DNA from: Asticcacaulis aquaticus
Lineage (GTDB): Bacteria; Pseudomonadota; Alphaproteobacteria; Caulobacterales; Caulobacteraceae
Assembly (NCBI RefSeq): GCF_028550415.1
Contig: NZ_JAQQKX010000004.1
Location: 186,001-250,000, forward strand
Length of the DNA: 64,000 nucleotides
Direction of reading: 5' to 3'
Numbering within the stretch: the stretch's first letter is position 1; every line of letters begins with the position of its first letter. The notes below the pieces were generated by a model. It worked only from the letters and a program-made list of their open reading frames with translations, searched no databases and had not been told where the DNA came from. Below, one piece after another: positions 36,822-46,163 of the stretch. The translations under genes and the position numbers were made by a program.

Positions 36822-37232
36822 TCAGAAATTAAACACCAGCCGAACCGCTCTTAGCACCATTACTGCCAGCACCAGCGTTCCCGCCGCGAAGACAAAAAAC
36901 CGCAGCATGACGCGATTGCCGAAGGCCTGCACGCCGGTGTGGGCGATACGCAGCCAGACATAGATCCAGCCCAGAACGACGAACAACATGTCCGTCAGGC
37001 CGCTGACCTGAATCCCCAGACACAGGGCGTAGAACAGCACCGGCTGTTCCAGCAGATTGGCGTAGTTGTCCGAAATGGCGCGCACGTCGGCGGGCAGCTT
37101 GGCCAGATTGCGTTTGTCGGCAAAGACCTGCGGGTTCAGCCCCAGGCGCAGCATGGCCGGGATGCGCCGGGCATAAACCCAGACGAGCACCACAAGAGTC
37201 CAGCCGATAAGCGCGAGGAGGGGGTGGATCAT
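36822..37232 (-). CDS. MAPEG-family membrane protein
   Basis: A 136-residue protein with four hydrophobic helices. RISDNYANLLEQPVLFYALCL in outline is the MAPEG signature (E-x-P-V-LFY), and IYVWLRIAHTGVQAFGNRVMLRF is the second conserved stretch. The family includes glutathione transferases and peroxidases of the membrane; the bacterial function is undetermined. A family-4 element immediately precedes its start. Confidence 0.85.
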   Translation of the reverse strand: MIHPLLALIGWTLVVLVWVYARRIPAMLRLGLNPQVFADKRNLAKLPADVRAISDNYANLLEQPVLFYALCLGIQVSGLTDMLFVVLGWIYVWLRIAHTGVQAFGNRVMLRFFVFAAGTLVLAVMVLRAVRLVFNF

Positions 37233-37236
37233 CAGA

Positions 37237-37283
37237 GCGATATGCCAAAAAGTATGAGCGGTTTTTGGCGAAAATATCGCGCC
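37237..37283 (-). repeat. Family-4 leader element upstream of the MAPEG gene
   Basis: On the minus strand GGCGCGATA...CGCCAAAAACCGCTCATACTTTTTGGCATATCGCT in outline: the CGC-x-AAAAACCGC and ACTTTTTGG arms match the ftsK copy in the same orientation to the gene. It ends four bases before the start codon. Confidence 0.7.
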
Positions 37284-37296
37284 AAAACAAAAAGCG

Positions 37297-38793
37297 CTAG
37301 CGGCGCCGCGAGGTCGACTTCTTCATCGAGCCCATCAGGCCGCGCACCAGCTCACGGCCTAGCGTGACGCCGATGGTGCGGATGACCGACACGGCCACCG
37401 AGGTCACAGCCTTTTCGGTCTGCGACGGCTTGCGCACCACTTCCTTTTCGACCTTGACGGTCTTGGTCACCTTGGTCGCTTCGATTTCCTCGGCCTCGTC
37501 CTTTGCGGCTTCGGCGGCGCGGGCGGTCAGAAGTTCGAACGCCGATTCACGATCGCGCAGGGCGTCGTACATCCCTGCGACCGGAGATTTAGCCAGAATC
37601 TGTTGACGCTCGGCATCGGTCGCCGGTCCCATGCGCGAGGCGGGCGGGCGAATCTTCGCCTGCGCGGTGATGGTCGGCGAGGCCTTCTCGTCCAACAGCG
37701 AAATCAAAGCTTCCCCGACACCCAGCGCCTGAATGGCCTCGACCGTGTTGAAGGCCGGGTTCGGACGGAAGGATTCGGCAGCCGCCTTGAGGCCCTTCTG
37801 CTCGGACGGCGTATAGGCGCGGAGCGCGTGCTGAACGCGGTTGCCCAGTTGGGCGAGCACCGAATCCGGTACGTCGGCGGGGTTTTGCGTCACGAAATAG
37901 ATACCGACGCCCTTGGAACGGATCAGGCGCACGACCTGCTCGATCTTTTCCAGCAAGGGCTTGGGCGCTTCATTGAACAGCAGGTGGGCTTCGTCGAAGA
38001 AGAAGACCATGCGCGGTTTTTCGGGGTCGCCGACTTCGGGCATGACCTCGAACAGTTCCGACAGCAGCCAGAGTAGGAAGGTCGAATAGAGGCGGGGGCT
38101 GCCGATCAGTTTGTCGGCGGCCAGCAGGTTCACATAACCCTTGCCGGAAATATCGGTGCGCATCAGGTCTTCGAGGCGCAGGGCCGGTTCGCCGAAGAAC
38201 TGCTCGCCGCCCTGCGATTCGAGCGTCAGGATCTGGCGCTGGATGGCGCCGATCGAGCTGGCCGAGACCTGACCATATTGCGCGCTGATTTCCTTGGCAT
38301 TGTCCGACACGTGGGTCAGCATGGCGCGCAGGTCTTTCAGGTCGAGCAGCAGTAGCCCTTCCTTATCCGCGACGTGGAAGACGATGTTCAGCACGCCTTC
38401 CTGCACCTCGTTCAACTGGAACAGGCGCGCCAGCAGCAGCGGCCCCATGTCGGAGACGGTGGTGCGGATCGGGTGCCCCTTCTGCCCGAACAGGTCCCAG
38501 AAGACCACCGGCGCGGCGGACGGTTGCAGGGCGATGCCCATGTCCTTGGCGCGGGCCAGCAGCTTTTCGTTCGGCGCGCCGGGAAGGGCGATCCCCGACA
38601 GGTCGCCCTTTACGTCGGCGGCGAAGACGGGGACGCCCGCGTCGGAAAAGGCCTGGGCCATGATCTGGAGCGTGATGGTTTTGCCTGTGCCGGTCGCGCC
38701 CGCGACGATGCCGTGCCGGTTGGCACGCTGAAGTAACAGATTTTGCGGTCCTTCGCTGGAATAACCGATCAGTACGCCCTTGGAATCCGCCAT
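37297..38793 (-). CDS. HerA-like ATPase, DUF853 family (YjgR-type)
   Basis: A 498-residue P-loop ATPase. Walker [13 protein letters not shown] is near residue 35 and [16 protein letters not shown] is Walker [32 protein letters not shown] is the sensor/arginine-finger part. It resembles HerA/FtsK-type translocases, but the cellular task of the DUF853 group is unknown. The C-terminal 60 residues are a charged Lys/Glu tail ending KKSTSRRR. The start at [15 protein letters not shown] is chosen over a longer frame to 38898 that enters the divergent promoter region. Confidence 0.88.
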   Translation of the reverse strand: MADSKGVLIGYSSEGPQNLLLQRANRHGIVAGATGTGKTITLQIMAQAFSDAGVPVFAADVKGDLSGIALPGAPNEKLLARAKDMGIALQPSAAPVVFWDLFGQKGHPIRTTVSDMGPLLLARLFQLNEVQEGVLNIVFHVADKEGLLLLDLKDLRAMLTHVSDNAKEISAQYGQVSASSIGAIQRQILTLESQGGEQFFGEPALRLEDLMRTDISGKGYVNLLAADKLIGSPRLYSTFLLWLLSELFEVMPEVGDPEKPRMVFFFDEAHLLFNEAPKPLLEKIEQVVRLIRSKGVGIYFVTQNPADVPDSVLAQLGNRVQHALRAYTPSEQKGLKAAAESFRPNPAFNTVEAIQALGVGEALISLLDEKASPTITAQAKIRPPASRMGPATDAERQQILAKSPVAGMYDALRDRESAFELLTARAAEAAKDEAEEIEATKVTKTVKVEKEVVRKPSQTEKAVTSVAVSVIRTIGVTLGRELVRGLMGSMKKSTSRRR

Positions 38794-38929
38794 GTTCTTA
38801 GTCCTCAAATTAGTCCTTCTTAATAAAGTGATCCCGGCGGATTTGGCAAAGGCTTTTGCACAGCGCAACGCAGACACAAAGTAACACCGTTCTCTCACAT
38901 AGATGTGATGGTTTCGCGATCAGGCCTGA

Positions 38930-38958
38930 TTAGCGGGAAGGGCGCAAAGTGGTATTAT
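38930..38958 (+). promoter_or_regulatory. Candidate promoter for the sRNA upstream of gdhZ
   Basis: TTAGCG (38930-38935) and TATTAT (38953-38958) are 17 bp apart, a good -10 and a fair -35. Transcription would start near 38966 and run into the two C-rich hairpins and the terminator at 39074. Confidence 0.5.
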
Positions 38959-38965
38959 ATTCGGA

Positions 38966-39107
38966 CTGCTCTGTCTCTCTCGGAGCGATTATCGGTCCAC
39001 GCGAAGGTTCCCCCCATAGCCGGCGTGAGTCCGCATTGAGTGGCTCTTTCCCCCCATAGAGAGCACTCGAACGAGGCCGTCTGCCTGAACAAGGCAGACG
39101 GCCTTTT
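38966..39107 (+). ncRNA. Candidate small RNA with two CCCCCC-loop hairpins
   Basis: No gene lies upstream of the strong terminator at 39074-39107 on this strand, so it must end an unannotated transcript. That stretch has two tandem hairpins (38998-39027 and 39038-39068) that each expose the repeated TTCCCCCCATAG in the loop, at 39010-39015 and 39050-39055. C-rich loops that pair with ribosome-binding sites are a known trait of several alphaproteobacterial sRNAs. Alternatively the element is an attenuating leader of gdhZ, 112 bp downstream. Ends are estimates. Confidence 0.6.
39074..39107 (+). terminator. Orphan intrinsic terminator upstream of gdhZ
   Basis: AGGCCGTCTGCCT (39074-39086) pairs with AGGCAGACGGCCT (39092-39104) around GAACA, followed by TTT. 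The stem of 13 bp is among the strongest in the window, yet no protein gene precedes it on this strand. Confidence 0.9.
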
Positions 39108-39218
39108 CGTTCCACAAGAAACAATATTTTCCGACCCCCGTTGTTTTCAGCCGCCTTTCCAAGCCATACTAATGGGCCTACATAATGGATCCGTGCCCAC
39201 ATCCCCAAGGGCGCGGAC

Positions 39219-42200
39219 ATGCCCGGACGGAACGCTGCCATGGATGATTTCTCGCTCGCCTCTTCGACCGAAGACGATGTCACGACCCTCAAGGCGCTGA
39301 TCGCCGAAGCCTTCCTTCAGGCGCTGGGCGAGGGGGTCACCCGCGAAGCCTCCGCCTTCCTCGATCAGTGTCTGGAAGACTACGAGCCGGAAGAATTGCC
39401 GGACCTGACGCCTCAGGAAATGGCCGCCGCCTTTGCCGGGGTCTGGCAACGCGCCGCCTCACGTCCCGGTGCCGCCGCCCATAAGGCAATCACGTCCCTT
39501 AAATCCTACGACCTGATCGAAATCACCCAACCCGACGCGCCTTTTATCGTCGAAAGCGTCATGGGTGAACTGCTCGATCAGGGCCTCGGCATCCGTTCGA
39601 TGTTCCATCCGGTCCTGACGGTTCAGCGCGACCGCGACGGCAAGCGCACCCCAAGCGGTGACGATGTCGCGGAATCGATGATGCTGGTCTTCATCACGCG
39701 CCAGTCGCCGGAAAAGCATCCGGCGATCATCGATGGCATAGACGCAACCCTGAACGACCTGCGCGCGGCGGTGGTCGATTTCCCGCGTATGCAGAAGCTG
39801 CTGACTCAGGAAGTCGCCACCCTCGAAGGCCTGAGCCTGCATCCGGTGGTGCAGATCGATCCCGCTGTCCTAAGCGAAGATCTGGCCTTCCTGCGCTGGG
39901 TCGGCGAAAACCACTTCGTGTTCCTGGGTGCGCGGACCTATATCTATCCGCGCAACGAGAGCGGCGGCTACGTCCCCGAAGAGCCGTTGAGCCTGATGCA
40001 GGAGGAATACGGCATTTTGCGCGACAAGCGTGCCATCCTGCGCCGAGGCTCCGAACCTGCTATCTTAAGCCCGCAACTGCTGCACCATCTGGAAAATTCC
40101 GAGCCGGTCACAGTGGCCAAGGGCAATCTCAAATCGCGCGTCCATCGCCGCGTCTATATGGACTATATCTCGATCAAGCATTACGGCGCCGATGGCAAGC
40201 CGTCGGGTGAGACGCGCTTTGTCGGCCTGTTCACCTCCGACGCCTACGACCGTCCGGCCTTCGAGGTGCCGTTGATCCGCCGGAAATGCGAACACGTCCT
40301 GACCGAGGCCCGACGCATCGGCTTCAACAACGGTGGCTATTCGGAAAAGCGGCTCAAGAATATCCTTGAAACCTATCCGCGCGACGAACTGTTTCAGATG
40401 ACCGACGCAGACCTGCTGCGTATCACGCGCGGCATCCTGCACATCTCCGACCGTCCGCGCGTCAAGCTGTTCGTGCGTCAGGACCCGTTCGACCGGTTCA
40501 TTTCGGTCCTGCTCTATATGCCGCGCGAATCCTACCACGTCTCGGTGCAGGAGCGCGCCGGAGCGATCCTGGCCGAAGGTTACGGCGGTCGGGTCAGCGC
40601 GCTCTATCCCTATGTGACCGGCAGTCTGCTGTCGTGCATCCACTATATTATCGGTGTGACGCCGGGTAACCATCCGCTGCCCGATCTGACCGACTGTGAG
40701 GACCGCATCACCGACCTGACGCTCAACTGGGCGCAGCGCGTCGAGGATGAGGCGCTGGAAAGCGGCGCGGCGGATATCGGTTACCTCAACTGGGCGCGCG
40801 CCCTGCCGGCGGGGTATCAGGAACGCTATAGCCTGAGCGAGGCCGTCACTGATATTGCGCGCCTGTCGGCCCTGACCGATGAGGCGACGCTGGCCGTCCG
40901 CGCCTATCAGGGTGAGGGTGCCTCAGACCGTTTCAGCCTGAAGATCTACGACCGCGCCGAAACGGCGATTCCTCTGTCGGACATTCTGCCGGTACTGGAC
41001 CGTATGGGTCTGAAAACGCTTGAGGAATACGGCTACAAGGTCGAGTCGGCGGGCTGGCCGCGCCACTGGGTGCACGAATTCATCCTGCAACTGCCCGCCG
41101 GACACGCGACGCCGTTCGAAACGTTCAAAACGCCGTTCGAAGAGGCCCTGATGGCCGTCTGGCGCGGCGATACCGAGGTCGATGGCTTCAACGCGCTGGT
41201 TCTGCAAGGCATCCCGTGGCGCGAAGTCGCCTTGTTGCGCGCCCTTTGCCGGTATCGCGCCCAGTCGGGCCTCGACCCCAGCGGCATTGTCCAGCAACAG
41301 GCCCTGCGCACCTATCCCGAGGTGACGCGCGCCCTGCTTAATCTGTTCAGCCTGAAATTCGTCCTCGGTAAAACCGTGGAAGCGCGCAAGACCGAGGTCG
41401 AAGCCGCCGAAAAGCGCATTCTCGACCTGCTGCAGGGCGTGTCGTCACTGGAGCACGACCGCGTTCTGCGCCGTCTGTCGGCCCTGATCGGGGCGCTGCT
41501 GCGCACGAATTATTACCAGCAAAAGCCCTACATTTCGTTCAAGATCGCCTCGCGCGAATTGGCCGACCTGCCCGAACCCAAGCCCTATCGCGAAATCTTC
41601 GTCTGGTCGCCGGTGGTCGAAGGCGTACACCTGCGCTTTGGCCCGGTGGCGCGCGGCGGTCTGCGCTGGTCCGACCGCAAGGAAGACTTCCGCACCGAGG
41701 TGCTGGGTCTCGTCAAGGCGCAGCAGGTCAAGAACGCGGTCATCGTCCCGGTCGGCTCGAAGGGCGGCTTCTATCCTAAGCAACTCCCGGCGGGCGGTGC
41801 CCCCGACACCATCCGTGCCGAAGCCGTGCGGGCCTACAAGATGTATCTGTCGGGCCTGCTCGACATCACCGACAATCTTGACGCCAATGGCGGCATTATC
41901 GCACCGAAGGACGTCGTCGCGTGGGACGCGCCGGACCCCTATCTGGTCGTCGCCGCCGATAAGGGGACGGCGACCTTCTCCGACATCGCCAACGGCGTGG
42001 CGCGCGACTACGGTTTCTGGCTTGATGACGCCTTCGCCTCCGGCGGCAGCGTCGGCTACGACCACAAGGCGATGGGCATCACGGCGCGCGGCGCATGGGA
42101 AGCGGTCAAGCGCCACTTCCGCGAACGCGGCAAGGATATCCAGACCGAGACCTTCACCACGGTCGGCGTCGGCGACATGTCCGGCGATGTGTTCGGCAAC

Positions 42201-44024
42201 GGTATGTTGTTGTCGACACAGACCAAGCTGATCGCCGCCTTCGACCACCGCGATATTTTCATCGACCCGAACCCCGATCCGGCGGCCTCCTTTTCCGAGC
42301 GCGAGCGCCTGTTCGCCCTGCCACGTTCGTCGTGGCAGGACTACGATAAGTCGAAGATATCGACGGGCGGCGGCATCTTCTCGCGTGGCCTGAAATCGAT
42401 CGAGCTTTCGCCGGAAATCAAGGCAGCGCTCGACCTCACCGCCGACGCCCTGTCGCCGTTCGAGCTGATGCAGGCCATCCTCAAGGCCCCCGCGGAGCTG
42501 CTCTATTTCGGCGGCATCGGCACCTATATCAAGGCGCCGTCGCAGTCGCACCTCGACGTCGGCGACAAGGCCAATGACGCCATCCGCGTCGATGCGGGTG
42601 ATATCCGCGCGGCGGTGGTGGGCGAGGGGGCAAACCTCGGCATCACTCAGGCCGGGCGCATCGCCCTGTCGGCCAATGGGGTGAAGCTCAACACCGATGC
42701 CATCGATAATTCGGCGGGCGTCGATTGTTCGGACCACGAGGTCAATATCAAGATCCTGCTCGGCCGTCTGGTGCAGTCGGGCCGCATGACGGTTGAGGCG
42801 CGCGACACGCTTCTGGCGTCTATGACCGATGAGGTCGGCGATCTGGTCCTGATGGACAACTACGCCCAGAGCCTGACGCTATCCCTGCTCGAATCGACGG
42901 CAGTGGACGACAATGCTTCGATGCAGGCCTTTATGTCGGGGCTGGAAAAGCGCGGCAAGCTGGACCGCAAGGTCGAGGGCCTGCCGTCGAACGCCCAACT
43001 GGAAGCGCGTAAGGCTCAGAACGCCGGGCTGTATCGTCCCGAACTGGCCGTGGTCATGGCCTATGGCAAGATCGTCCTGTTCGACGACCTGATCGAGACC
43101 AAGGCTATCGACGATCCGATCTTCGAACAGGCCCTGGTCGACTATTTCCCCAAGCCCCTGCACGGCATGATCGACGATATCCGTCAGCACCGTCTGCACC
43201 GCGAAATCGTAGCGACCGTCCTGTGCAACGAGATGATCAATATTCTCGGCCCCAGCTTCCCGGCGCGTCTGCAAAAGGCCGCCGCGGTCGACACCGGCGG
43301 GCTGGTCCTGTCGTTTGAAGGCGCGCGTCGTCTGTTTGGCACCGAAGCCTTGTGGGCCGAGGTCTCGGCGCTGGACAATCAGATTCCGGCGGCAGCGCAG
43401 ACCGCGCTCTATAACGCCATTGCCGTATTCCTGCGTCGTCAGGTCTATTTCCTCGCCCGTCGTTTCGTCGGGCAACCGCAAAGCCTGACCGAGGTGATTG
43501 CCGCCTATCAGGCCGGGGTTGCGACCCTGCTCAGTACGCCTGATCTGCTCAGTCCGAACGAGGTGGCACGCGTTGCTAAGCGCTGTGAAAAGCTGATCGC
43601 CGCCGGGGCACCCGCCGATCTGGCAAAGCGCGTGGCGGTGCTGCTGGCCTGGACCAGCGCGGTCGATGTCATCGATCTGGCAAATGGCGGCGATCTGGCG
43701 CAGACTGCGCGGCTCTATTTCCTGACCGGGGAACGTTTCGGCTTCGACCGTCTGCGCGCCGGGGCCGGGGAACTTTATTCATCTGACCCGTGGGACCGCA
43801 TGGCCATCCGCCGCCTGATCGAGGACGTCTATGCCGAGCAGAAATCGGTGACGGCGGCGGTGGTAAAATCGGGCGACCTCGACGGCTGGGCGCAATCTCA
43901 GGCCGCCCTGATCGCCCCCGTCGATCAGATCATGGCCGATATCGAAGGCGGTGGGGCAGGGTGGAGCTTCGCCAAACTGTCCATCGTCAACGCCGTGCTA
44001 CGTGAGTGGGTGGGAAGACTATGA
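39219..44024 (+). CDS. gdhZ: NAD-dependent glutamate dehydrogenase, large (180-kDa) type
   Basis: A 1601-residue enzyme of the large NAD-GDH class, which deaminates glutamate to 2-oxoglutarate. The N-terminal half carries ACT-like regulatory domains; the catalytic core includes RFGPVARGGLRWSDRKEDFR near residue 810 and VPVGSKGGFYPK, then the NAD-binding region (NGMLLSTQTKLIAAFDHRDIF). In C. crescentus the homologue GdhZ also slows FtsZ assembly and links nitrogen supply to division. Start is either 39219 (AAGG upstream) or 39240; the first is used. An sRNA or attenuator candidate lies upstream. Confidence 0.93.
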   Translation: MPGRNAAMDDFSLASSTEDDVTTLKALIAEAFLQALGEGVTREASAFLDQCLEDYEPEELPDLTPQEMAAAFAGVWQRAASRPGAAAHKAITSLKSYDLIEITQPDAPFIVESVMGELLDQGLGIRSMFHPVLTVQRDRDGKRTPSGDDVAESMMLVFITRQSPEKHPAIIDGIDATLNDLRAAVVDFPRMQKLLTQEVATLEGLSLHPVVQIDPAVLSEDLAFLRWVGENHFVFLGARTYIYPRNESGGYVPEEPLSLMQEEYGILRDKRAILRRGSEPAILSPQLLHHLENSEPVTVAKGNLKSRVHRRVYMDYISIKHYGADGKPSGETRFVGLFTSDAYDRPAFEVPLIRRKCEHVLTEARRIGFNNGGYSEKRLKNILETYPRDELFQMTDADLLRITRGILHISDRPRVKLFVRQDPFDRFISVLLYMPRESYHVSVQERAGAILAEGYGGRVSALYPYVTGSLLSCIHYIIGVTPGNHPLPDLTDCEDRITDLTLNWAQRVEDEALESGAADIGYLNWARALPAGYQERYSLSEAVTDIARLSALTDEATLAVRAYQGEGASDRFSLKIYDRAETAIPLSDILPVLDRMGLKTLEEYGYKVESAGWPRHWVHEFILQLPAGHATPFETFKTPFEEALMAVWRGDTEVDGFNALVLQGIPWREVALLRALCRYRAQSGLDPSGIVQQQALRTYPEVTRALLNLFSLKFVLGKTVEARKTEVEAAEKRILDLLQGVSSLEHDRVLRRLSALIGALLRTNYYQQKPYISFKIASRELADLPEPKPYREIFVWSPVVEGVHLRFGPVARGGLRWSDRKEDFRTEVLGLVKAQQVKNAVIVPVGSKGGFYPKQLPAGGAPDTIRAEAVRAYKMYLSGLLDITDNLDANGGIIAPKDVVAWDAPDPYLVVAADKGTATFSDIANGVARDYGFWLDDAFASGGSVGYDHKAMGITARGAWEAVKRHFRERGKDIQTETFTTVGVGDMSGDVFGNGMLLSTQTKLIAAFDHRDIFIDPNPDPAASFSERERLFALPRSSWQDYDKSKISTGGGIFSRGLKSIELSPEIKAALDLTADALSPFELMQAILKAPAELLYFGGIGTYIKAPSQSHLDVGDKANDAIRVDAGDIRAAVVGEGANLGITQAGRIALSANGVKLNTDAIDNSAGVDCSDHEVNIKILLGRLVQSGRMTVEARDTLLASMTDEVGDLVLMDNYAQSLTLSLLESTAVDDNASMQAFMSGLEKRGKLDRKVEGLPSNAQLEARKAQNAGLYRPELAVVMAYGKIVLFDDLIETKAIDDPIFEQALVDYFPKPLHGMIDDIRQHRLHREIVATVLCNEMINILGPSFPARLQKAAAVDTGGLVLSFEGARRLFGTEALWAEVSALDNQIPAAAQTALYNAIAVFLRRQVYFLARRFVGQPQSLTEVIAAYQAGVATLLSTPDLLSPNEVARVAKRCEKLIAAGAPADLAKRVAVLLAWTSAVDVIDLANGGDLAQTARLYFLTGERFGFDRLRAGAGELYSSDPWDRMAIRRLIEDVYAEQKSVTAAVVKSGDLDGWAQSQAALIAPVDQIMADIEGGGAGWSFAKLSIVNAVLREWVGRL

Positions 44025-44033
44025 TAGTTTGTC

Positions 44034-44081
44034 GCATTTCCGGGCGAAAAACCGGTTCCCACTTTTTCTGGAAATGCTCGC
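44034..44081 (+). repeat. Family-4 leader element upstream of the universal stress gene
   Basis: GCATTTCCGGGCGAAAAACCGGTTCCCACTTTTTCTGGAAATGCTCGC in outline, with GCATTTCC/GGAAATGC as outer stem and AAAAACCGG and CACTTTTT as inner arms. It ends one base before the ATG at 44083. Confidence 0.75.
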
Positions 44082-44082
44082 T

Positions 44083-44547
44083 ATGAGAAAGTTTCTGGTC
44101 ATCGCCGACGATACGCCGGAATTCCGCTCGGCCCTGTCCTATGCGGCGACGCGGGCGCGGGTAACCGGCGGTATGGTTTCGCTGCTGCGCGTCCTGCCGC
44201 CGACGGACTTCAGCCAGTGGGCCGGGGTCCGCGACGAAATCGAGCGCGAACAGCGCGAAGAGGCCGAAACCCTGCTGTCGGGCCTGTCGGACGCGGCGGC
44301 CGTAAAGTCCGGTCGTCCGGCGGAAATCATCATCCGCACCGGCCATATCAAGGACGCGCTGCGCGACGTGCTGAACGCCGATCCGGAGATCAAGATCATC
44401 GTCATCGGCGCGTCGGGCAGCCATCCGGGGCCTTTGGTGACCCTGCTGGTCCGCGAAGGCGTCGGTACGTTGGGCGGCACGCGACCGGTTCCGGTCACCG
44501 TGGTACCGGGGGATTTGTCCGACGAGGCGATTGAGGAGTTAATGTAA
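44083..44547 (+). CDS. Universal stress protein family protein
   Basis: A 154-residue UspA-type protein: MRKFLVIADDTPEFRSALSYA, central acidic helix, and IKIIVIGASGSHPGPLVTLL matching the ATP-binding G-2X-G-9X-G region in a variant form. It probably binds nucleotide and responds to stress; no specific role can be assigned. The start follows the family-4 element. The longer in-frame reading from 43951 overlaps the end of gdhZ and is not family-like. Confidence 0.88.
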   Translation: MRKFLVIADDTPEFRSALSYAATRARVTGGMVSLLRVLPPTDFSQWAGVRDEIEREQREEAETLLSGLSDAAAVKSGRPAEIIIRTGHIKDALRDVLNADPEIKIIVIGASGSHPGPLVTLLVREGVGTLGGTRPVPVTVVPGDLSDEAIEELM

Positions 44548-44624
44548 TTTCCTAGCCCTATGGGATATATAGTCGGCGAAAGTATGGCTTTGACAAGCGA
44601 TGCGTGGCGCTGGGTGAGGCGGGC

Positions 44625-44822
44625 ATGGACTGGACTTTTTTTTGGATATTAACTCTCGGAATGGTGTTTGCCATTTTGACCATTCGTTATCCGGATGATT
44701 TCGGCCCTCACTTAGTATCTAAGCGAGTGAAGATATTCACCGGCTGGTTCTATTTGGTCCTTTACGGCGGCGTATTGGTAATAGAAGGGTTTCGCTATAT
44801 GGCAGAATTCGTATCAACGTGA
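44625..44822 (+). CDS. Small membrane protein, function unknown
   Basis: 65 residues with two hydrophobic helices (FFWILTLGMVFAILTI and FTGWFYLVLYGGVLVIEGF) joined by a short basic loop. GAGG a few bases upstream of the ATG supports the start. Codon use is AT-richer than in neighbours. I do not recognise a family. It stands alone between the universal stress and nfuA genes. Confidence 0.5.
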   Translation: MDWTFFWILTLGMVFAILTIRYPDDFGPHLVSKRVKIFTGWFYLVLYGGVLVIEGFRYMAEFVST

Positions 44823-44892
44823 CTCAATAAAAGCCCCTTGCCATCGTCTGCTTTTACCCCCATTTGGGCTTTAGATTTATTGGAAGCCTGCC

Positions 44893-45459
44893 ATGTTCAT
44901 CCAGACCGAAGCCACGCCCAATCCCGACGTTCTGAAATTCCTCCCTGGCCGCGATGTGCTCGGCAAGGGCTCGCTGGAATTCCGCACCGAGGATGAGGCG
45001 GAAAAATCGCCGCTGGCCCACGCCCTGTTTCAGATCGACGGCGTGTCGGGCGTCTATTTCGGCTCGGACTTCCTGACGGTCAAACGCGACCCCGAAGCGG
45101 CGCTGATTTGGGCCCAGATCAAGGCCCCGATTCTGGCCGCGATCATGGACTTCTACGCCTCGTCGCGTCCGATCCTCAGCGAAGGCAATGAGGTCGTAGA
45201 GCGCGTCTACGAAGGCGAGGTCGCTCAGATCGTCGCCGAGATCAAGGACCTGCTTGACACGCGCGTCCGTCCGGCGGTGGCGCAGGACGGCGGCGACATC
45301 GAATTCGACCATTTCGATATCGACAGCGGCACCTTGTATCTTCACATGCGCGGCGCCTGTTCGGGCTGCCCGTCGTCTTCGGCGACCCTGCGTCAGGGCG
45401 TCGAGTCTCTGATGAAGCACTACGTCCCCGAAGTGCAGACCATCGAGCAGGTGCTTTAA
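44893..45459 (+). CDS. NfuA-type iron-sulfur cluster carrier
   Basis: A 188-residue protein in two parts: an Nfu N-terminal domain (MFIQTEATPNPDVLKFLPGR) and a NifU-like C-terminal domain with VAQDGGDIEF and GACSGCPSS, whose Cys156 and Cys159 bind the cluster between subunits. It delivers iron-sulfur clusters to target enzymes, perhaps including MiaB encoded 3 kb downstream. It precedes tsaB by five bases. Confidence 0.94.
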   Translation: MFIQTEATPNPDVLKFLPGRDVLGKGSLEFRTEDEAEKSPLAHALFQIDGVSGVYFGSDFLTVKRDPEAALIWAQIKAPILAAIMDFYASSRPILSEGNEVVERVYEGEVAQIVAEIKDLLDTRVRPAVAQDGGDIEFDHFDIDSGTLYLHMRGACSGCPSSSATLRQGVESLMKHYVPEVQTIEQVL

Positions 45460-45464
45460 GCCGG

Positions 45465-46142
45465 ATGACCCGCTACGCCTTGGTGATCGATACGGCGCTC
45501 AATGCCTGTCAGGTAGGGCTGTTTTCGCACGACGGTACGACCGTAACGCCGCTCTTTATCCGTAGCGAGGAAATGACCCGCGGGCATCAGGAATTCATTG
45601 GCCCAGCGGTCGCTGAAAGCTTCGAAAAAAGTGGAACTATACCGAAGGCACTAAGCGTCATCGGCGTGACGTTGGGACCGGGGTCATTCACCGGTTTACG
45701 CGTCGGTCTGTCCTTCGCCAAGGGTATGGCCGGAGGGTTGGACCTCCCCTTGCGCGGTTTTTTCACGCTCGAACTGATGGGTCGTCGCGCGGATTTCGAT
45801 GGCCGGACGCGACTGGTTGCCCATGATGCCGGGCGTGGCCAGTTATACCTGCAAACGCTGGATACCGAGGGTCATGCTTATGACGCTAAATCCTTTGATA
45901 TCAACGATCTGAGCGAGGTCGAAGCCTTGACCCCACCCGATCTCATCATCGGCTCTGGCGCCGGATATCTGGCCGATATCTTCCCGTCGGCTGAGGTCAT
46001 ACCGGCGGCTCTACCCGATCTTTCGGCCATGGCAGCGCTCTGTTTTGCCGATACGCAGGCCTATGACGATCTGACGCCGCTTTACATGCGCGATGCTGAC
46101 GCTAAGGTATCGAACAAGGCCGTTATCAGCTTCGATTTCTGA
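45465..46142 (+). CDS. tsaB: tRNA threonylcarbamoyladenosine synthesis protein TsaB
   Basis: A 225-residue ASKHA-fold protein beginning ALVIDTALNACQVGLF with the conserved GPGSFTGLRVGLSFAKG near residue 70. TsaB pairs with TsaD and TsaE to make t6A37 on ANN-decoding tRNAs. It follows nfuA closely and precedes rimI, the usual alphaproteobacterial order tsaB-rimI-fur-miaB. Confidence 0.93.
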   Translation: MTRYALVIDTALNACQVGLFSHDGTTVTPLFIRSEEMTRGHQEFIGPAVAESFEKSGTIPKALSVIGVTLGPGSFTGLRVGLSFAKGMAGGLDLPLRGFFTLELMGRRADFDGRTRLVAHDAGRGQLYLQTLDTEGHAYDAKSFDINDLSEVEALTPPDLIIGSGAGYLADIFPSAEVIPAALPDLSAMAALCFADTQAYDDLTPLYMRDADAKVSNKAVISFDF

Positions 46143-46163
46143 TCCGAAACAGTTCTGAAAAAT

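Noticed and set aside
41445-42737. 430-aa minus-strand open frame antisense to gdhZ
   Set aside because: Low-complexity Arg/Asp/Gly composition typical of antisense frames in GC-rich genes.
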